Positions 33,786-42,395 of a stretch of 46,325 nucleotides of DNA are shown here, in pieces (position 1 is the stretch's first letter; the number at the start of each line of letters is the position of its first letter). This DNA is from Bacillus sp. RO2. Lineage in GTDB: Bacteria > Bacillota > Bacilli > Bacillales > Bacillaceae_I. A program made the position numbers and the translations under genes. The notes under the pieces are model-generated. The model saw only the letters and a list, made by a program, of their open reading frames with translations, ran no database searches and was not told the DNA's origin. The stretch spans positions 1 through 46,325 of the forward strand of contig NZ_JAAXCU010000035.1 in the NCBI RefSeq assembly GCF_012911845.1, given 5' to 3'.

Positions 33786-35480
33786 TTATAACGCTTTATC
33801 ATTCACTTCATTCAAATAGCTTTCAATCTCGCCTACAACTGACTCTACGCAACCATCTTCAAACGGAGAGCGAAGTCCAGCGAATTTCACTAGGTCGACA
33901 AACGACTTGCTTCCACCTTGTTTGCAAAGCTCCAAATAAGAGTTCCATGCAGATTCAGGATTTTCTTGTGAAAGTTTCCAATATTGCAGGGCACAAATTT
34001 GAGCCAAAGTGTAATCAATATAATAAAAAGGTGTACGATAAATGTGGCCTTGACGTTGCCAGAACCCACCTGCTTCTAAATAGGAATTCCCATCGTAATC
34101 ACGACCCGGCAAGTATTTCTTTTCAATTTCTCTCCAGGCTTGATTTCTTTCTGCTGGCGAAGCCTCTGGATATTGGTAAACATAATGTTGGAATTCATCA
34201 ACTGCTACACCATATGGCAAGAAGGAGATCGCTCCACTTAAGTGAGAGAACTGATACTTTTCTGTATCCTCTTTGAAGAACAGGTTCATCCACGGCCAAG
34301 TAAAGAATTCCATGCTCATAGAATGGATTTCACAAGCCTCATATGTTGGCCAGTTGTACTCAGGCACATCAAAATCACGGCTCATATAAACTTGAAATGC
34401 ATGTCCAGCTTCATGTGTTAAAACGTCTATATCTCCGCTCGTTCCGTTAAAATTCGAGAAGATATATGGTGCCTTATAAGTCGGGATATATGTGCAATAT
34501 CCTCCAGCTTCTTTGCCTTTTTTGGCAACAAGGTCCATCAAGTTCTTATCAATCATAAATTGGAAGAACTCTTTTGTCTCTTCCGATAACTCTTCATACA
34601 TTTGTTTCCCATTTTCAATGATCCACTCAGGTGTTCCTTTTGGCTTTGCGTTACCCGTTTTGAATTTAAATCCTTCGTCATAATACTTCATGGAGTCTAC
34701 ACCGATTCGCTCCTGCTGCTTTTTAGAAAGTGTTTCTACTAAAGGAACGATGGAATCTTTTACTTGATCTCGAAATTTAGCAACCATCTCCGCATTATAA
34801 TCGGTACGGGTCATACGCGCATATCCCAGCTCCACAAAACTATCATAGCCAAGCTTCTTTGCCATTTTAGTACGAATCTTGACAAGTTGATCAAAGATCT
34901 CATCAAACTCTTCTTGGTTCTCTTGGAAGAAACCAAACTTGGCTTCACTTGCTTGCTTGCGAACGTCACGATCCTCTGACTCTGTATAAGGATCTAATTG
35001 TGCAAGCGTAAGTTCATCGCCGTTAAAGTTAATCTTTGCGGAAGCAACCAACTTGGAGTATTTAGTGGTAAGTTTATTTTCAAGCTGGAGGTCTTCGATG
35101 ATCGCATCATCAAATGTTTTCAATTCACATTCTGCCAAAGCAAATAGCTGTGTTCCCCATTTTTCTTCAAGCTCGTTTCTAAATGGTGATTTAACCAACG
35201 CTTTATAAAATTTTGTTTCCAAAGATTTCGTCAGCGGTTCGATCTCATCAAGGAAATCCTGTTCTTCTTTGTAAAACTCGTCGTTCGTATCAATGGAATG
35301 TCGAATATAAACTAGGTTGAAATCTGTACTCAACTGATTTCGAACATCATTGATTTCTCGGATCGCTTCTTCCTGCATTGCAACAGATTCTGCCGCCTCA
35401 AACCTCTCAACAGCAGCCATAAACCTCTTCTCCACCTCATCCATATTAGGACGAGAATAACCAAACTCTTCAAATCTCAT
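33786..35480 (-). CDS. M3 family oligoendopeptidase (PepF-like)
   Basis: A 564-aa cytoplasmic protein. HEAGH at 356-360 carries the zinc ligands and catalytic Glu; the third ligand Glu is in YEACEIHSMSMEFF about 25 residues on. GDIDVLTHEAGHAF, AISFLPYGVAVDEFQHY and PGRDYD are family features. It hydrolyses short peptides. No signal peptide. Monocistronic. Confidence 0.9.
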   Translation of the reverse strand: MRFEEFGYSRPNMDEVEKRFMAAVERFEAAESVAMQEEAIREINDVRNQLSTDFNLVYIRHSIDTNDEFYKEEQDFLDEIEPLTKSLETKFYKALVKSPFRNELEEKWGTQLFALAECELKTFDDAIIEDLQLENKLTTKYSKLVASAKINFNGDELTLAQLDPYTESEDRDVRKQASEAKFGFFQENQEEFDEIFDQLVKIRTKMAKKLGYDSFVELGYARMTRTDYNAEMVAKFRDQVKDSIVPLVETLSKKQQERIGVDSMKYYDEGFKFKTGNAKPKGTPEWIIENGKQMYEELSEETKEFFQFMIDKNLMDLVAKKGKEAGGYCTYIPTYKAPYIFSNFNGTSGDIDVLTHEAGHAFQVYMSRDFDVPEYNWPTYEACEIHSMSMEFFTWPWMNLFFKEDTEKYQFSHLSGAISFLPYGVAVDEFQHYVYQYPEASPAERNQAWREIEKKYLPGRDYDGNSYLEAGGFWQRQGHIYRTPFYYIDYTLAQICALQYWKLSQENPESAWNSYLELCKQGGSKSFVDLVKFAGLRSPFEDGCVESVVGEIESYLNEVNDKAL

Positions 35481-35540
35481 ATGTACTATCCCCTTTACAA
35501 ACAGACTTCACCTTACTTAATATTCGACATGAATCAAGAA

Positions 35541-35579
35541 ATTCCTTGTGGGGTCTGACCCCACAAAGGAATTTTTTTT
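35541..35579 (+). terminator. GGGGTCTGACCCC palindrome with T-run
   Basis: TTGTGGGGT/ACCCCACAA with a 3-nt loop, extended by ATTCC/GGAAT across one bulge, followed by eight T on the plus strand. No rightward gene ends here; on the minus strand the T-run is weak. It may be a portable palindrome rather than a gene's own terminator. Confidence 0.6.
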
Positions 35580-35606
35580 GCAACAAAAAAAACCAACCTT
35601 TAACGG

Positions 35607-36053
35607 TCAGTCTTTTTGTTGGGCGTTTAGGCCGAGTTTTTTCATGAGTTGGATGGCTTGTTCTTTTTCTTGTTGGGTAAGGCCGTCGACTAGGGTGTGG
35701 ATGTGTTGTTCGTGTTTTGGGAATATTTCATTCAGTAGTTGTTTTCCCTCATCCGTTATTTGTGCATAGGTTACCCTTCTGTCTTTAGGACAAGCTTTCC
35801 GGGCTAAGAGTCCTTTGTTTTCCAATTTATCAACCACATACGTGATGCTGCCACTTGCCAATAATATCTTTCCGCCGATTTGCTGTAAAGGTTGTTCTCC
35901 TTTGTGGTAGAGTAGTTCTAGCACTGCGAATTCGGTTGGATTCAAATTAAAGCTTTGGATAGATTGGTTCGCTTTGTCATTCAGTGCACGAAACGCTCTG
36001 GATAGAACGATAAATAATTTCAATGAAGTATCGAGTTCGTGTCTTTCTGCCAT
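35607..36053 (-). CDS. MarR-family regulator, MhqR-like
   Basis: A 148-aa winged-helix protein. The recognition region is LLYHKGEQPLQQIGGKILLASGS (split across helices), and the wing is ACPKDRRVTYAQITDEGK. Overall pattern resembles B. subtilis MhqR, which senses quinone-type electrophiles; the Cys in KACPKDRR is at the position also found there (by memory). ATG at 36053 fits AAAGGA better than the ATG three codons earlier. The last 40 codons end almost only in A or C. A weak hairpin with T-run follows at 35584-35604. Confidence 0.75.
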   Translation of the reverse strand: MAERHELDTSLKLFIVLSRAFRALNDKANQSIQSFNLNPTEFAVLELLYHKGEQPLQQIGGKILLASGSITYVVDKLENKGLLARKACPKDRRVTYAQITDEGKQLLNEIFPKHEQHIHTLVDGLTQQEKEQAIQLMKKLGLNAQQKD

Positions 36054-36079
36054 AAAACTCATTCCTTTTTATAAAATAT

Positions 36080-36135
36080 CTTGAATTAAAACTAATGGTA
36101 TAGTAATTGAGGTGATTCGTCAATTACAATTCAAG
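36080..36135 (-). promoter_or_regulatory. MarR-gene promoter with flanking inverted half-sites
   Basis: Minus strand: -35 TTGACG (36118-36123), 17 bp, -10 TACCAT (36095-36100). CTTGAATT occurs just upstream of the -35 (36128-36135, minus) and, inverted, at the start point (36080-36087). These resemble MhqR-type half-sites and suggest autoregulation. Confidence 0.45.
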
Positions 36136-36164
36136 AAAATGTAAAATTCCACACCATTCAATTA

Positions 36165-37745
36165 TCATTCGTCATCTTCTTTCCAGATAACCTTCCAGTT
36201 ACGATTGACTGATGCATTTATCACCTTTTCTTCAAGAATATAGTTGGCAATCAGTTCGGACATATCCATAGGTATATCCTTTACCACTGGTTTGTCCCGA
36301 TACATAACATAGTCACCGCCACCACCAGCACGGTAGTTGTTCATCACCACTTCAAATTCTTGATCTAAGTCCACTTCCTGCCCATTTCTTGTTAATTTCA
36401 CTACTCTCTCCCCAATCGGCCTCCTTATGTCCAAAATATATTCAATACCTTCCCACATGTCGTAATTATAGTGTTGTGGTTTTGGGGTGATAAAGGAAGG
36501 GTTCACCACTACCTCTCCACCTTTTCCAATCATAAAGTAGGAGGCGGATCGTTCTAGTCCATCCTTTATATCTTGACCTGTAAGCTGAATTACCTTCAAA
36601 GTATTTGGATAGATATAATTAGAAACTATATCTCTCATTGTTACATTGGCAGGAAATCCTGGAGAGTTATTATGAAAAAGAGCCGAATTAGAAATCTCGG
36701 CACCGGATACTTTCATTTGTACCTTATTAATGAATTCAATTAGTGCGTTATCGCCTAAGCGTAGTTGATGCGCATCTTCCACCATCATATCACCTTTGAT
36801 TTTTCCCATCGGGATATCAAGCCATTTTTGGGTGGCTGTTTCATAGTCTTGTATTAATTCGATAACATACTGATCAGCTTCCACTTGTTCTACTGATTTT
36901 AGCTCCGCTTTCTTATCAACAATTTTCCACATTCCTGCTTCTTTTTCAAACACAATGGTTGCTTTACCAACCATCTGGCCATTGACGCCAGGTTGAAGGA
37001 CAAGCACATTATTAATATATGTCGCAATGGTACGGTGCTGGTGACCTGTGAGAAGGATATCAATACCGGCTATTTTTTGGCAAATTTCATAGCCTTGGTT
37101 TTCTCCAGTCAGATTTTCCGTTATTTTACCAGTAGTAGGATCTTTTTCAAAGCCCCCATGGTAGCTGACAATGAGCAGATCAGGCTTTTCTTTTTCCTTA
37201 ATAAAGGAAACCCACTTCTGAGTGGATTGCAATACATTTTCAAACGTTAAGCCTTCTATATGGGCAGGATTTTCCCAATTAGGAACGTAATGCGTAGTCA
37301 CGCCCAAGACAGCCACTTTGGCAGAATCGTATTGTTTAATAATATAAGGCTTTCCTAAAAAAGGGTTCCCACTTTGCTCTTCTAAAATATTGGCACTTAA
37401 CCAAGGAAAGCTTGAATGTTTGACAGCTTGTTTTAAGACATCCATACCATAATTAAACTCGTGGTTCCCAACTACCGCAGCGTCATAATTAAGGTGGTTT
37501 AACACACGAATCATCGGATTTTCTTCATAAGATTGTTTTTTTACATAGTGATAGGTTAATGGCGTTCCTTGAATCAGGTCTCCATTGTCTAGGACTAATA
37601 CGTGTTGCTCCTTTGTTCGTTCTTCTTTTATGATGGTAGATACCTTTGCCAAACCCAGTGGTTCATATTTATTATTTCCATAGCCTAAAGGCATGATGGA
37701 GCCATGGATATCACTCGTTTCTAGTATGGTTAAATTAAGCTTCAA
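36165..37745 (-). CDS. Cytoplasmic bifunctional metallophosphatase/5'-nucleotidase
   Basis: A 526-aa protein. The metallophosphoesterase domain has ETSDIHGS, DNGDLIQGTP, GNHEFNYG and TGHQHR with the metal Asp/His set. The 5'-nucleotidase C-terminal domain follows from about 300 (ALIEFINKVQ, NNYRAGGGGDY). No signal peptide, unlike exported YfkN/UshA-type enzymes, so it acts in the cytoplasm. It is the last gene of the phn cluster, 79 bp behind phnE with a hairpin in between. Likely releases phosphate from nucleotides or cyclic nucleotides, or from an imported organophosphate (inference). Confidence 0.85.
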   Translation of the reverse strand: MKLNLTILETSDIHGSIMPLGYGNNKYEPLGLAKVSTIIKEERTKEQHVLVLDNGDLIQGTPLTYHYVKKQSYEENPMIRVLNHLNYDAAVVGNHEFNYGMDVLKQAVKHSSFPWLSANILEEQSGNPFLGKPYIIKQYDSAKVAVLGVTTHYVPNWENPAHIEGLTFENVLQSTQKWVSFIKEKEKPDLLIVSYHGGFEKDPTTGKITENLTGENQGYEICQKIAGIDILLTGHQHRTIATYINNVLVLQPGVNGQMVGKATIVFEKEAGMWKIVDKKAELKSVEQVEADQYVIELIQDYETATQKWLDIPMGKIKGDMMVEDAHQLRLGDNALIEFINKVQMKVSGAEISNSALFHNNSPGFPANVTMRDIVSNYIYPNTLKVIQLTGQDIKDGLERSASYFMIGKGGEVVVNPSFITPKPQHYNYDMWEGIEYILDIRRPIGERVVKLTRNGQEVDLDQEFEVVMNNYRAGGGGDYVMYRDKPVVKDIPMDMSELIANYILEEKVINASVNRNWKVIWKEDDE

Positions 37746-37785
37746 AACAGATGCCTCCTTTACTTCATTTTCTGGAATGAAAGAT

Positions 37786-37812
37786 AGGGTTGATCAATAT
37801 ATGATCAACCCT
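37786..37812. repeat. Perfect 11-bp hairpin between phnE and the nucleotidase gene
   Basis: AGGGTTGATCA and TGATCAACCCT around a 5-nt loop. No strong T-run follows on the minus strand. It may stabilise the transporter transcript or attenuate read-through into the last gene. Confidence 0.65.
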
Positions 37813-37824
37813 AATTAATTGAAA

Positions 37825-38622
37825 TTATACGATTCTTTTACGGATTGATGCAGAAAGGAAGTCAATGATGGTAACCACCACGATGATGACCAAAAGAATT
37901 AGTCCCATTTGTTCCCAATTTCGATTCATTTGTGCAAACTGGATAAGTGTCCCGATACCTCCTGCACCTACGATACCAAGAATCGTAGAAGCACGAACAT
38001 CAATCTCAAAACGGTAGATGGCATAGGATAAGAATTCAGGAATGATTTGCGGTATCACACCGTGGAACAAAATTTGTACTTTATTTGCCCCACTTGCTTC
38101 CATTGCTTCCACAATGTTCATATCTATGGATTCCAATACTTCGGAATACAATTTTCCTAGCATTCCTGTAGACCCAATAGCAATAGCTAATACCCCAGCA
38201 AAAGGATTAGGCCCTACTGCTACAACAAACAAAATGGCCAGTATTAAATCTGGAAATGCTCGAATTCCACTAAGGATCCATTTCCCAAATGTGGTCAATA
38301 CTTTACTTTTTGTCATATTTTGAGCTGCCAAAAATCCTAGTGGAATAGCAAGGATTGCTGCCATTAAAGAACCGGCAAAGGCAATGTATAATGTCTCTAC
38401 CATCGCTGTCCAAACTTTCCCTATGGAAGCCCATTCTGGATTGAACAATTTAGGAATAACACGTTGGAAGTTATTCACCATTCTGTCAAAAGCCCGTCCC
38501 CAGTCAATATCAATTCCTGTAAAAGTCCAAATGTACATAACGGTAAGGAAAAGGAATATTCCCCAATTTCTTATCGTCTTCCATCCAGATTTTTTCTTTT
38601 TGGGAGGTAATACAAGTTCCAT
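37825..38622 (-). CDS. phnE: Phosphonate-type ABC transporter permease (second)
   Basis: A 265-aa permease with about six helices. It has the EAA-type loop EAMEASGANKVQILFHGVIP followed by SYAIYRFEIDVRASTILGIV and GAGGIGTLIQFA. It forms a heterodimeric channel with the PhnE encoded just before it; their genes overlap by 1 bp. Confidence 0.9.
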   Translation of the reverse strand: MELVLPPKKKKSGWKTIRNWGIFLFLTVMYIWTFTGIDIDWGRAFDRMVNNFQRVIPKLFNPEWASIGKVWTAMVETLYIAFAGSLMAAILAIPLGFLAAQNMTKSKVLTTFGKWILSGIRAFPDLILAILFVVAVGPNPFAGVLAIAIGSTGMLGKLYSEVLESIDMNIVEAMEASGANKVQILFHGVIPQIIPEFLSYAIYRFEIDVRASTILGIVGAGGIGTLIQFAQMNRNWEQMGLILLVIIVVVTIIDFLSASIRKRIV

Positions 38623-39440
38623 TATACAATCGCCTCCCTGATTTTAGTGGAGATGTATTCAATGACTACGACCAGCACAAATATAACGAGGATAATCAAC
38701 ATCGCATTCGGATAATTGTAAAATTTCAATTGTTGACTCAATACAATACCGATTCCTCCAGCTCCAACTAAACCTAGAACAACGGAGGCACGAATATTGA
38801 TTTCAAAAACATACAGGACAAAAGAAACAAACTGAGGCAACACTTGCGGGATAAGTGCAAAAGAGATTTTTTGCAATGTGTTCGCTCCAGATGCGCTCAT
38901 TGCTTCCATTGGATTCATATCAACGGATTCAATTGTTTCACTGATTAACTTTGCTAAAATTCCTAATGAGAAAATGATAAGTGCTAAGATACCTGGTAAA
39001 ACACCGATTCCGAATAAACCAACGAAAATAACAGCAAGAACCAAGTCTGGAATTGTACGCAGAATATTTAATATGGAACGAACAAACGTATAAACAAATT
39101 TATTGGATGTTACATTTTGTGCAGCTAATAAACTTAGAGGAATACAAAGAAAGGCTGCAACTGTTGTTGAAATTATGGCCATTTGAATAGTTACCGCCAA
39201 TGGCTCAATAATATGGATAAAAACATTAAAATTAGGCGGGAAAAACTTCACGACTACTCGACCCATATTGGGTATTCCGTCAAGCAAGTCCCCTATTGTT
39301 GCTCCCGTTTTAACAGTGCTAAGTATATAGAATCCAATTACAGCAGCAAAAATCATGGAAATTCTGGCTTTCGTTTTGGCAGGTAGAAGGGATGGTGCGT
39401 ATTTTTTGTCCTCTAACTTCACTTGTTCCTCTAACTTCAC
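38622..39440 (-). CDS. phnE: Phosphonate-type ABC transporter permease (first)
   Basis: A 272-aa permease, paralogous to the next gene. EAMSASGANTLQKISFALIP and YVFEINIRASVVLGLVGAG are the matching loop. A cytoplasmic N-terminus of about 30 residues precedes the first helix. ATG overlaps the phnC stop by 4 bp. Confidence 0.9.
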   Translation of the reverse strand: MKLEEQVKLEDKKYAPSLLPAKTKARISMIFAAVIGFYILSTVKTGATIGDLLDGIPNMGRVVVKFFPPNFNVFIHIIEPLAVTIQMAIISTTVAAFLCIPLSLLAAQNVTSNKFVYTFVRSILNILRTIPDLVLAVIFVGLFGIGVLPGILALIIFSLGILAKLISETIESVDMNPMEAMSASGANTLQKISFALIPQVLPQFVSFVLYVFEINIRASVVLGLVGAGGIGIVLSQQLKFYNYPNAMLIILVIFVLVVVIEYISTKIREAIV

Positions 39441-40210
39441 TGTTCGACACCTCCGCGCAAATCGTCTTCACGAATTGCACGCCCATAGATTTGTTCGAAT
39501 GTTTTCTCGGACACTTCCGATACCGGACCGTCGAATACTACCTCGCCTGCTCTCATTCCAATTATGCGATCTGCATACTCCATCGCCATATCAATAAAGT
39601 GAAGGTTCACAATAGTGGTGATCTTATCTTCTTTATTGATTTTCTTTAAATAAGTCATAACCTGATGGGAAGTTGGTGGGTCTAAAGAAGCAACCGGCTC
39701 ATCTGCTAAAATGTATTTAGGCTTTTGTGTCAATACACGGGCAATGCTTACACGTTGCTGTTGACCTCCACTTAATTCATCTGCACGGTTATAAAGTTTT
39801 TCTTCTATGTTTACTCTCTTCAAGCTTTCATAAGCAAGTGCAAGATCTTCCTTCTTGAATAAATTAAAAGTGGAACGGAGTGTTCCTGTATATCCTAATC
39901 GACCGGCAAGTACATTTTTCAAAACATTTGATCTTTTTACAAGATTGTAGTTCTGAAAAATCATCCCCACCTTAGTTCGTAATTTTCTCAAGTCATTGTT
40001 GCGATATTTCAAAATATTTTCATTGTCTACATTCAGCTCGCCATCTGTCGGAGTAACCAGTCTGTTAATGCTTCTTATAAAAGTAGATTTACCTGCACCA
40101 GACAAACCTACAATGACGACAAATTCGCCTTCATTAATCGTTACATTTACGTTCTTCAACCCTTGTGTTCCATTTGGGTATACCAAGGAAACATCTCTGA
40201 ACTGTATCAT
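39437..40210 (-). CDS. phnC: Phosphonate-type ABC transporter ATPase
   Basis: A 257-aa ATPase. Walker A is GLSGAGKST (about 35-43), signature LSGGQQQRVSIARVL, Walker B YILADEPVASLDP. The motif FQNYNLVKRSNVLKNVLAGR is typical of PhnC. It drives import by PhnE-PhnE. Coupled to phnE by a 4-bp overlap; separated from phnD by 78 bp and a hairpin. Confidence 0.92.
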   Translation of the reverse strand: MIQFRDVSLVYPNGTQGLKNVNVTINEGEFVVIVGLSGAGKSTFIRSINRLVTPTDGELNVDNENILKYRNNDLRKLRTKVGMIFQNYNLVKRSNVLKNVLAGRLGYTGTLRSTFNLFKKEDLALAYESLKRVNIEEKLYNRADELSGGQQQRVSIARVLTQKPKYILADEPVASLDPPTSHQVMTYLKKINKEDKITTIVNLHFIDMAMEYADRIIGMRAGEVVFDGPVSEVSEKTFEQIYGRAIREDDLRGGVEQ

Positions 40211-40247
40211 GTTGAAACCCCCTCAATTCATCACTTACACAACAAAA

Positions 40248-40269
40248 TAGGGGAAGCAACCTCCCCCTA
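40248..40269 (-). terminator. Attenuator-like hairpin between phnD and phnC
   Basis: Minus strand: TAGGGGGAGG with CTTCCCCTA, then ATTTTG. Partial termination or a 3' stabiliser here would give more binding protein than transporter, a common pattern. Confidence 0.55.
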
Positions 40270-40288
40270 GATTGCAAAACATATTCAA

Positions 40289-41233
40289 TTAGAAAGAAAT
40301 GGAATCCTTGAATTTCTCATATGTTTCCTTTACAATTTTGTATTCTTCATCAGTAGCTTCACTGATTTCATCCCAGCTGTATACTTCGTTCATGATTTCA
40401 ATCATGTCTTTATCTTCATTGAAAGATAGGAATGTATCTTTAATCTTTTGTACTAATTCATCATCTAGTTCTTTTGTTACAGAAATTGTATCGTTAGGAA
40501 TTTCATCTGTGTAACCAATAACTTTAGTTTTTTCCATAATGTCTGGGTATTCTTCTTCTAATCCAGTACGAACATCTTCGAAAGTTGTTGCAACATCAGC
40601 ATCACCTTCGTATACAGCGATTGCAGCCGTGTCATGTGCACCTGATTGTACAGTGTCACTGAAAAAATTAGTTTGTAAATCTTGTGCACTTGCAATGTCA
40701 AACTCGTCCATTAATTGAGAAGCAGGGAATAGGAATCCAGATGTAGAAGCTGCATCTGGGTATGCCCAAATTTTGCCCTCAAGGTCAGCAAATGATTCAA
40801 TACTGGAATCCGCTCTAACGATGTACTGAGCTTTGTATGTACCACTACCATATCTGATAGACTTTAAGATTACTTCTGCACCATATTGCTCATTGGCCAA
40901 TACATAACCGAACGCAGGTATAAAACCAACATGTACTTCATTTGATCCCATTGCTTCAATTAGAGCAGTATAGTCAGTCATAACTCGACCTTCCACTTCA
41001 ATACCAAGCTCTTCTCCTAAACGATCTGCCAATGGCTCTACAGTGTCAGCAATAGTGTCTGATTCTTGAGATGGTACAAATCCCATAACAATTTTTTCAG
41101 GTGTAATTTGCTCTCCACCAGTTGCAGAGTCTGAGTTAGAGTTTGTGTTATCTCCACTAGAGTTGTTACTGCCACATGCAGCCAGGCTGATTGCAAGAAT
41201 AGCAACCAAAAAGATTGATAAAAACTTCTTCAT
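40289..41233 (-). CDS. phnD: Phosphonate/phosphite-type ABC substrate-binding lipoprotein
   Basis: A 314-aa protein. The signal peptide ends in LAAC (C20), then a Ser/Asn-rich linker, then a periplasmic-binding fold with GFVPSQESDT, YTALIEAMGSNEVHVGFIPAF and DPASTS-like WAYPDAASTSGFL, characteristic of PhnD. It binds the imported phosphorus compound outside the membrane. First gene of the operon behind GGGGGAAAAAG. The true ligand (phosphonate, phosphite, or another phosphorus ester) is not fixed by sequence. Confidence 0.92.
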   Translation of the reverse strand: MKKFLSIFLVAILAISLAACGSNNSSGDNTNSNSDSATGGEQITPEKIVMGFVPSQESDTIADTVEPLADRLGEELGIEVEGRVMTDYTALIEAMGSNEVHVGFIPAFGYVLANEQYGAEVILKSIRYGSGTYKAQYIVRADSSIESFADLEGKIWAYPDAASTSGFLFPASQLMDEFDIASAQDLQTNFFSDTVQSGAHDTAAIAVYEGDADVATTFEDVRTGLEEEYPDIMEKTKVIGYTDEIPNDTISVTKELDDELVQKIKDTFLSFNEDKDMIEIMNEVYSWDEISEATDEEYKIVKETYEKFKDSISF

Positions 41234-41283
41234 GTTTCTTTTTCCCCCTAAGAAATTATGATGGTGTTTCTCTCACATATAAA

Positions 41284-41366
41284 AGTATAACGAACTCAAG
41301 TTGGATACGGCTACAATTTTTTCAGTTTTTTTACAAAATGTTAAAAATATTTACTTTTTATTGCAG
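41284..41366 (-). promoter_or_regulatory. phnD promoter region with possible Pho boxes
   Basis: The minus-strand -10 is TATACT (41284-41289), without a good -35. On the plus strand, TTTACA (41330), TTAAAA (41341), TTACTT (41351) and TTGCAG (41361) recur at 10-11 bp spacing. This is the pattern of degenerate PhoP-type direct repeats. The match is partial and AT-rich DNA can mimic it. Confidence 0.35.
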
Positions 41367-41528
41367 TATTTCTATTTTAACAATGTTATCTTCATATAAA
41401 ATTTACAAAAATCTAGTGTATTCGATAAATTTTTCTCTTTTTCAAAGAAAAATAGCTGATAGTTGTCTGATGATAGATGAGAGACGTCCTGTCAGGAATT
41501 TAGTGTGTTTTGTTTGAATCGCCTTACT

Positions 41529-41600
41529 TTGTATATAAAAATAATAATTGGTACAATACCTTTAGTACATAAAAAATGAAAGTTCTCAATTTGAGAACTT
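41529..41600 (+). promoter_or_regulatory. ZIP-gene promoter and palindromic operator candidate
   Basis: TTGTAT (41529-41534), 17 bp, TACAAT (41552-41557). A perfect palindrome AAGTTCTCAA-T-TTGAGAACTT (41580-41600) lies in the 5' leader, 26 bp before the start codon. It matches no metal-regulator box I know (Zur, MntR, Fur). Confidence 0.6.
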
Positions 41601-41626
41601 CCTGATAAAGACTAGAAAGGAATTAT

Positions 41627-42361
41627 ATGATGTCAGAAGTAATAATAGGAAGTGTTTTAGCTGCGATGTCCACAGGCTTGGGTGCCTTGCCAATTTTATT
41701 TTTAAATAACACATTGACTCACAGATGGAGAGACACACTCCTTGCATTTACAGCCGGGATCATGATGGCTGCAGCGACGATGAGTTTAATTCCTGAGGCT
41801 CTTTCATACGGAGGTTTTGTTCCATTAGGAATTGGGTTGCTTCTAGGTGTCATTACTTTGACCCTTTTAGAAAGGTCCATTCCTCATATAGATTTGGAGC
41901 ATAATCGAAAAGGAATCGCTTTTGATCAAAAAGCAATGCTTATTGTTGCAGCGATAACATTGCATAATATACCAGAGGGACTTTCTGTTGGGGTAAGTTA
42001 TGCATCAGATGTAGCAGACACCGGGAACTTAATTGCATTTGCGATCGGGTTACAAAATGCACCAGAAGGTTTTTTGGTGGCATTATTCTTAATTAATCAG
42101 AGGATTACAAAACTGAAAGCTTTTATCGTTGCGACTCTAACCGGGGCTGTCGAGATTCCAATGGCTTTATTAGGATTCTATCTCACTTCAGTTGTATCAT
42201 CTCTTGTCCCATATGGACTTGCTTTTGCAGCAGGAGCGATGCTTTATATCATCTATAAAGAATTGATTCCTGAAAGTCATGGTGATGGAAATGAAACAAC
42301 CTCCACCTATTCTTTCATCATCGGATTACTTTTCATGATTTTTCTAACACAGATATTCTAA
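41627..42361 (+). CDS. ZIP family metal transporter
   Basis: A 244-aa protein with eight predicted helices. LHNIPEGLSVGVSYAS (helix 4) and LQNAPEGFLVALFLI (helix 5) carry the metal-site His, Asn and Glu residues. It imports a divalent metal, zinc most often. ATG follows AAAGGAATTAT; a second ATG is adjacent. Monocistronic with its own terminator. Confidence 0.88.
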   Translation: MMSEVIIGSVLAAMSTGLGALPILFLNNTLTHRWRDTLLAFTAGIMMAAATMSLIPEALSYGGFVPLGIGLLLGVITLTLLERSIPHIDLEHNRKGIAFDQKAMLIVAAITLHNIPEGLSVGVSYASDVADTGNLIAFAIGLQNAPEGFLVALFLINQRITKLKAFIVATLTGAVEIPMALLGFYLTSVVSSLVPYGLAFAAGAMLYIIYKELIPESHGDGNETTSTYSFIIGLLFMIFLTQIF

Positions 42362-42385
42362 CCGTCTCTTTAGGGCGGTTTTTTT
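42360..42385 (+). terminator. Terminator of the ZIP gene
   Basis: AACCGTC pairs with GGCGGTT (one G-U), followed by a T-run. It starts within the stop codon. Confidence 0.8.
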
Positions 42386-42395
42386 ATATGCAATA

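Noticed and set aside
41215-41517. 100-codon plus-strand frame between phnD and the ZIP gene
   Set aside because: Phe/Lys/Ile/Ser-rich translation of AT-rich promoter DNA, starting inside phnD on the other strand.
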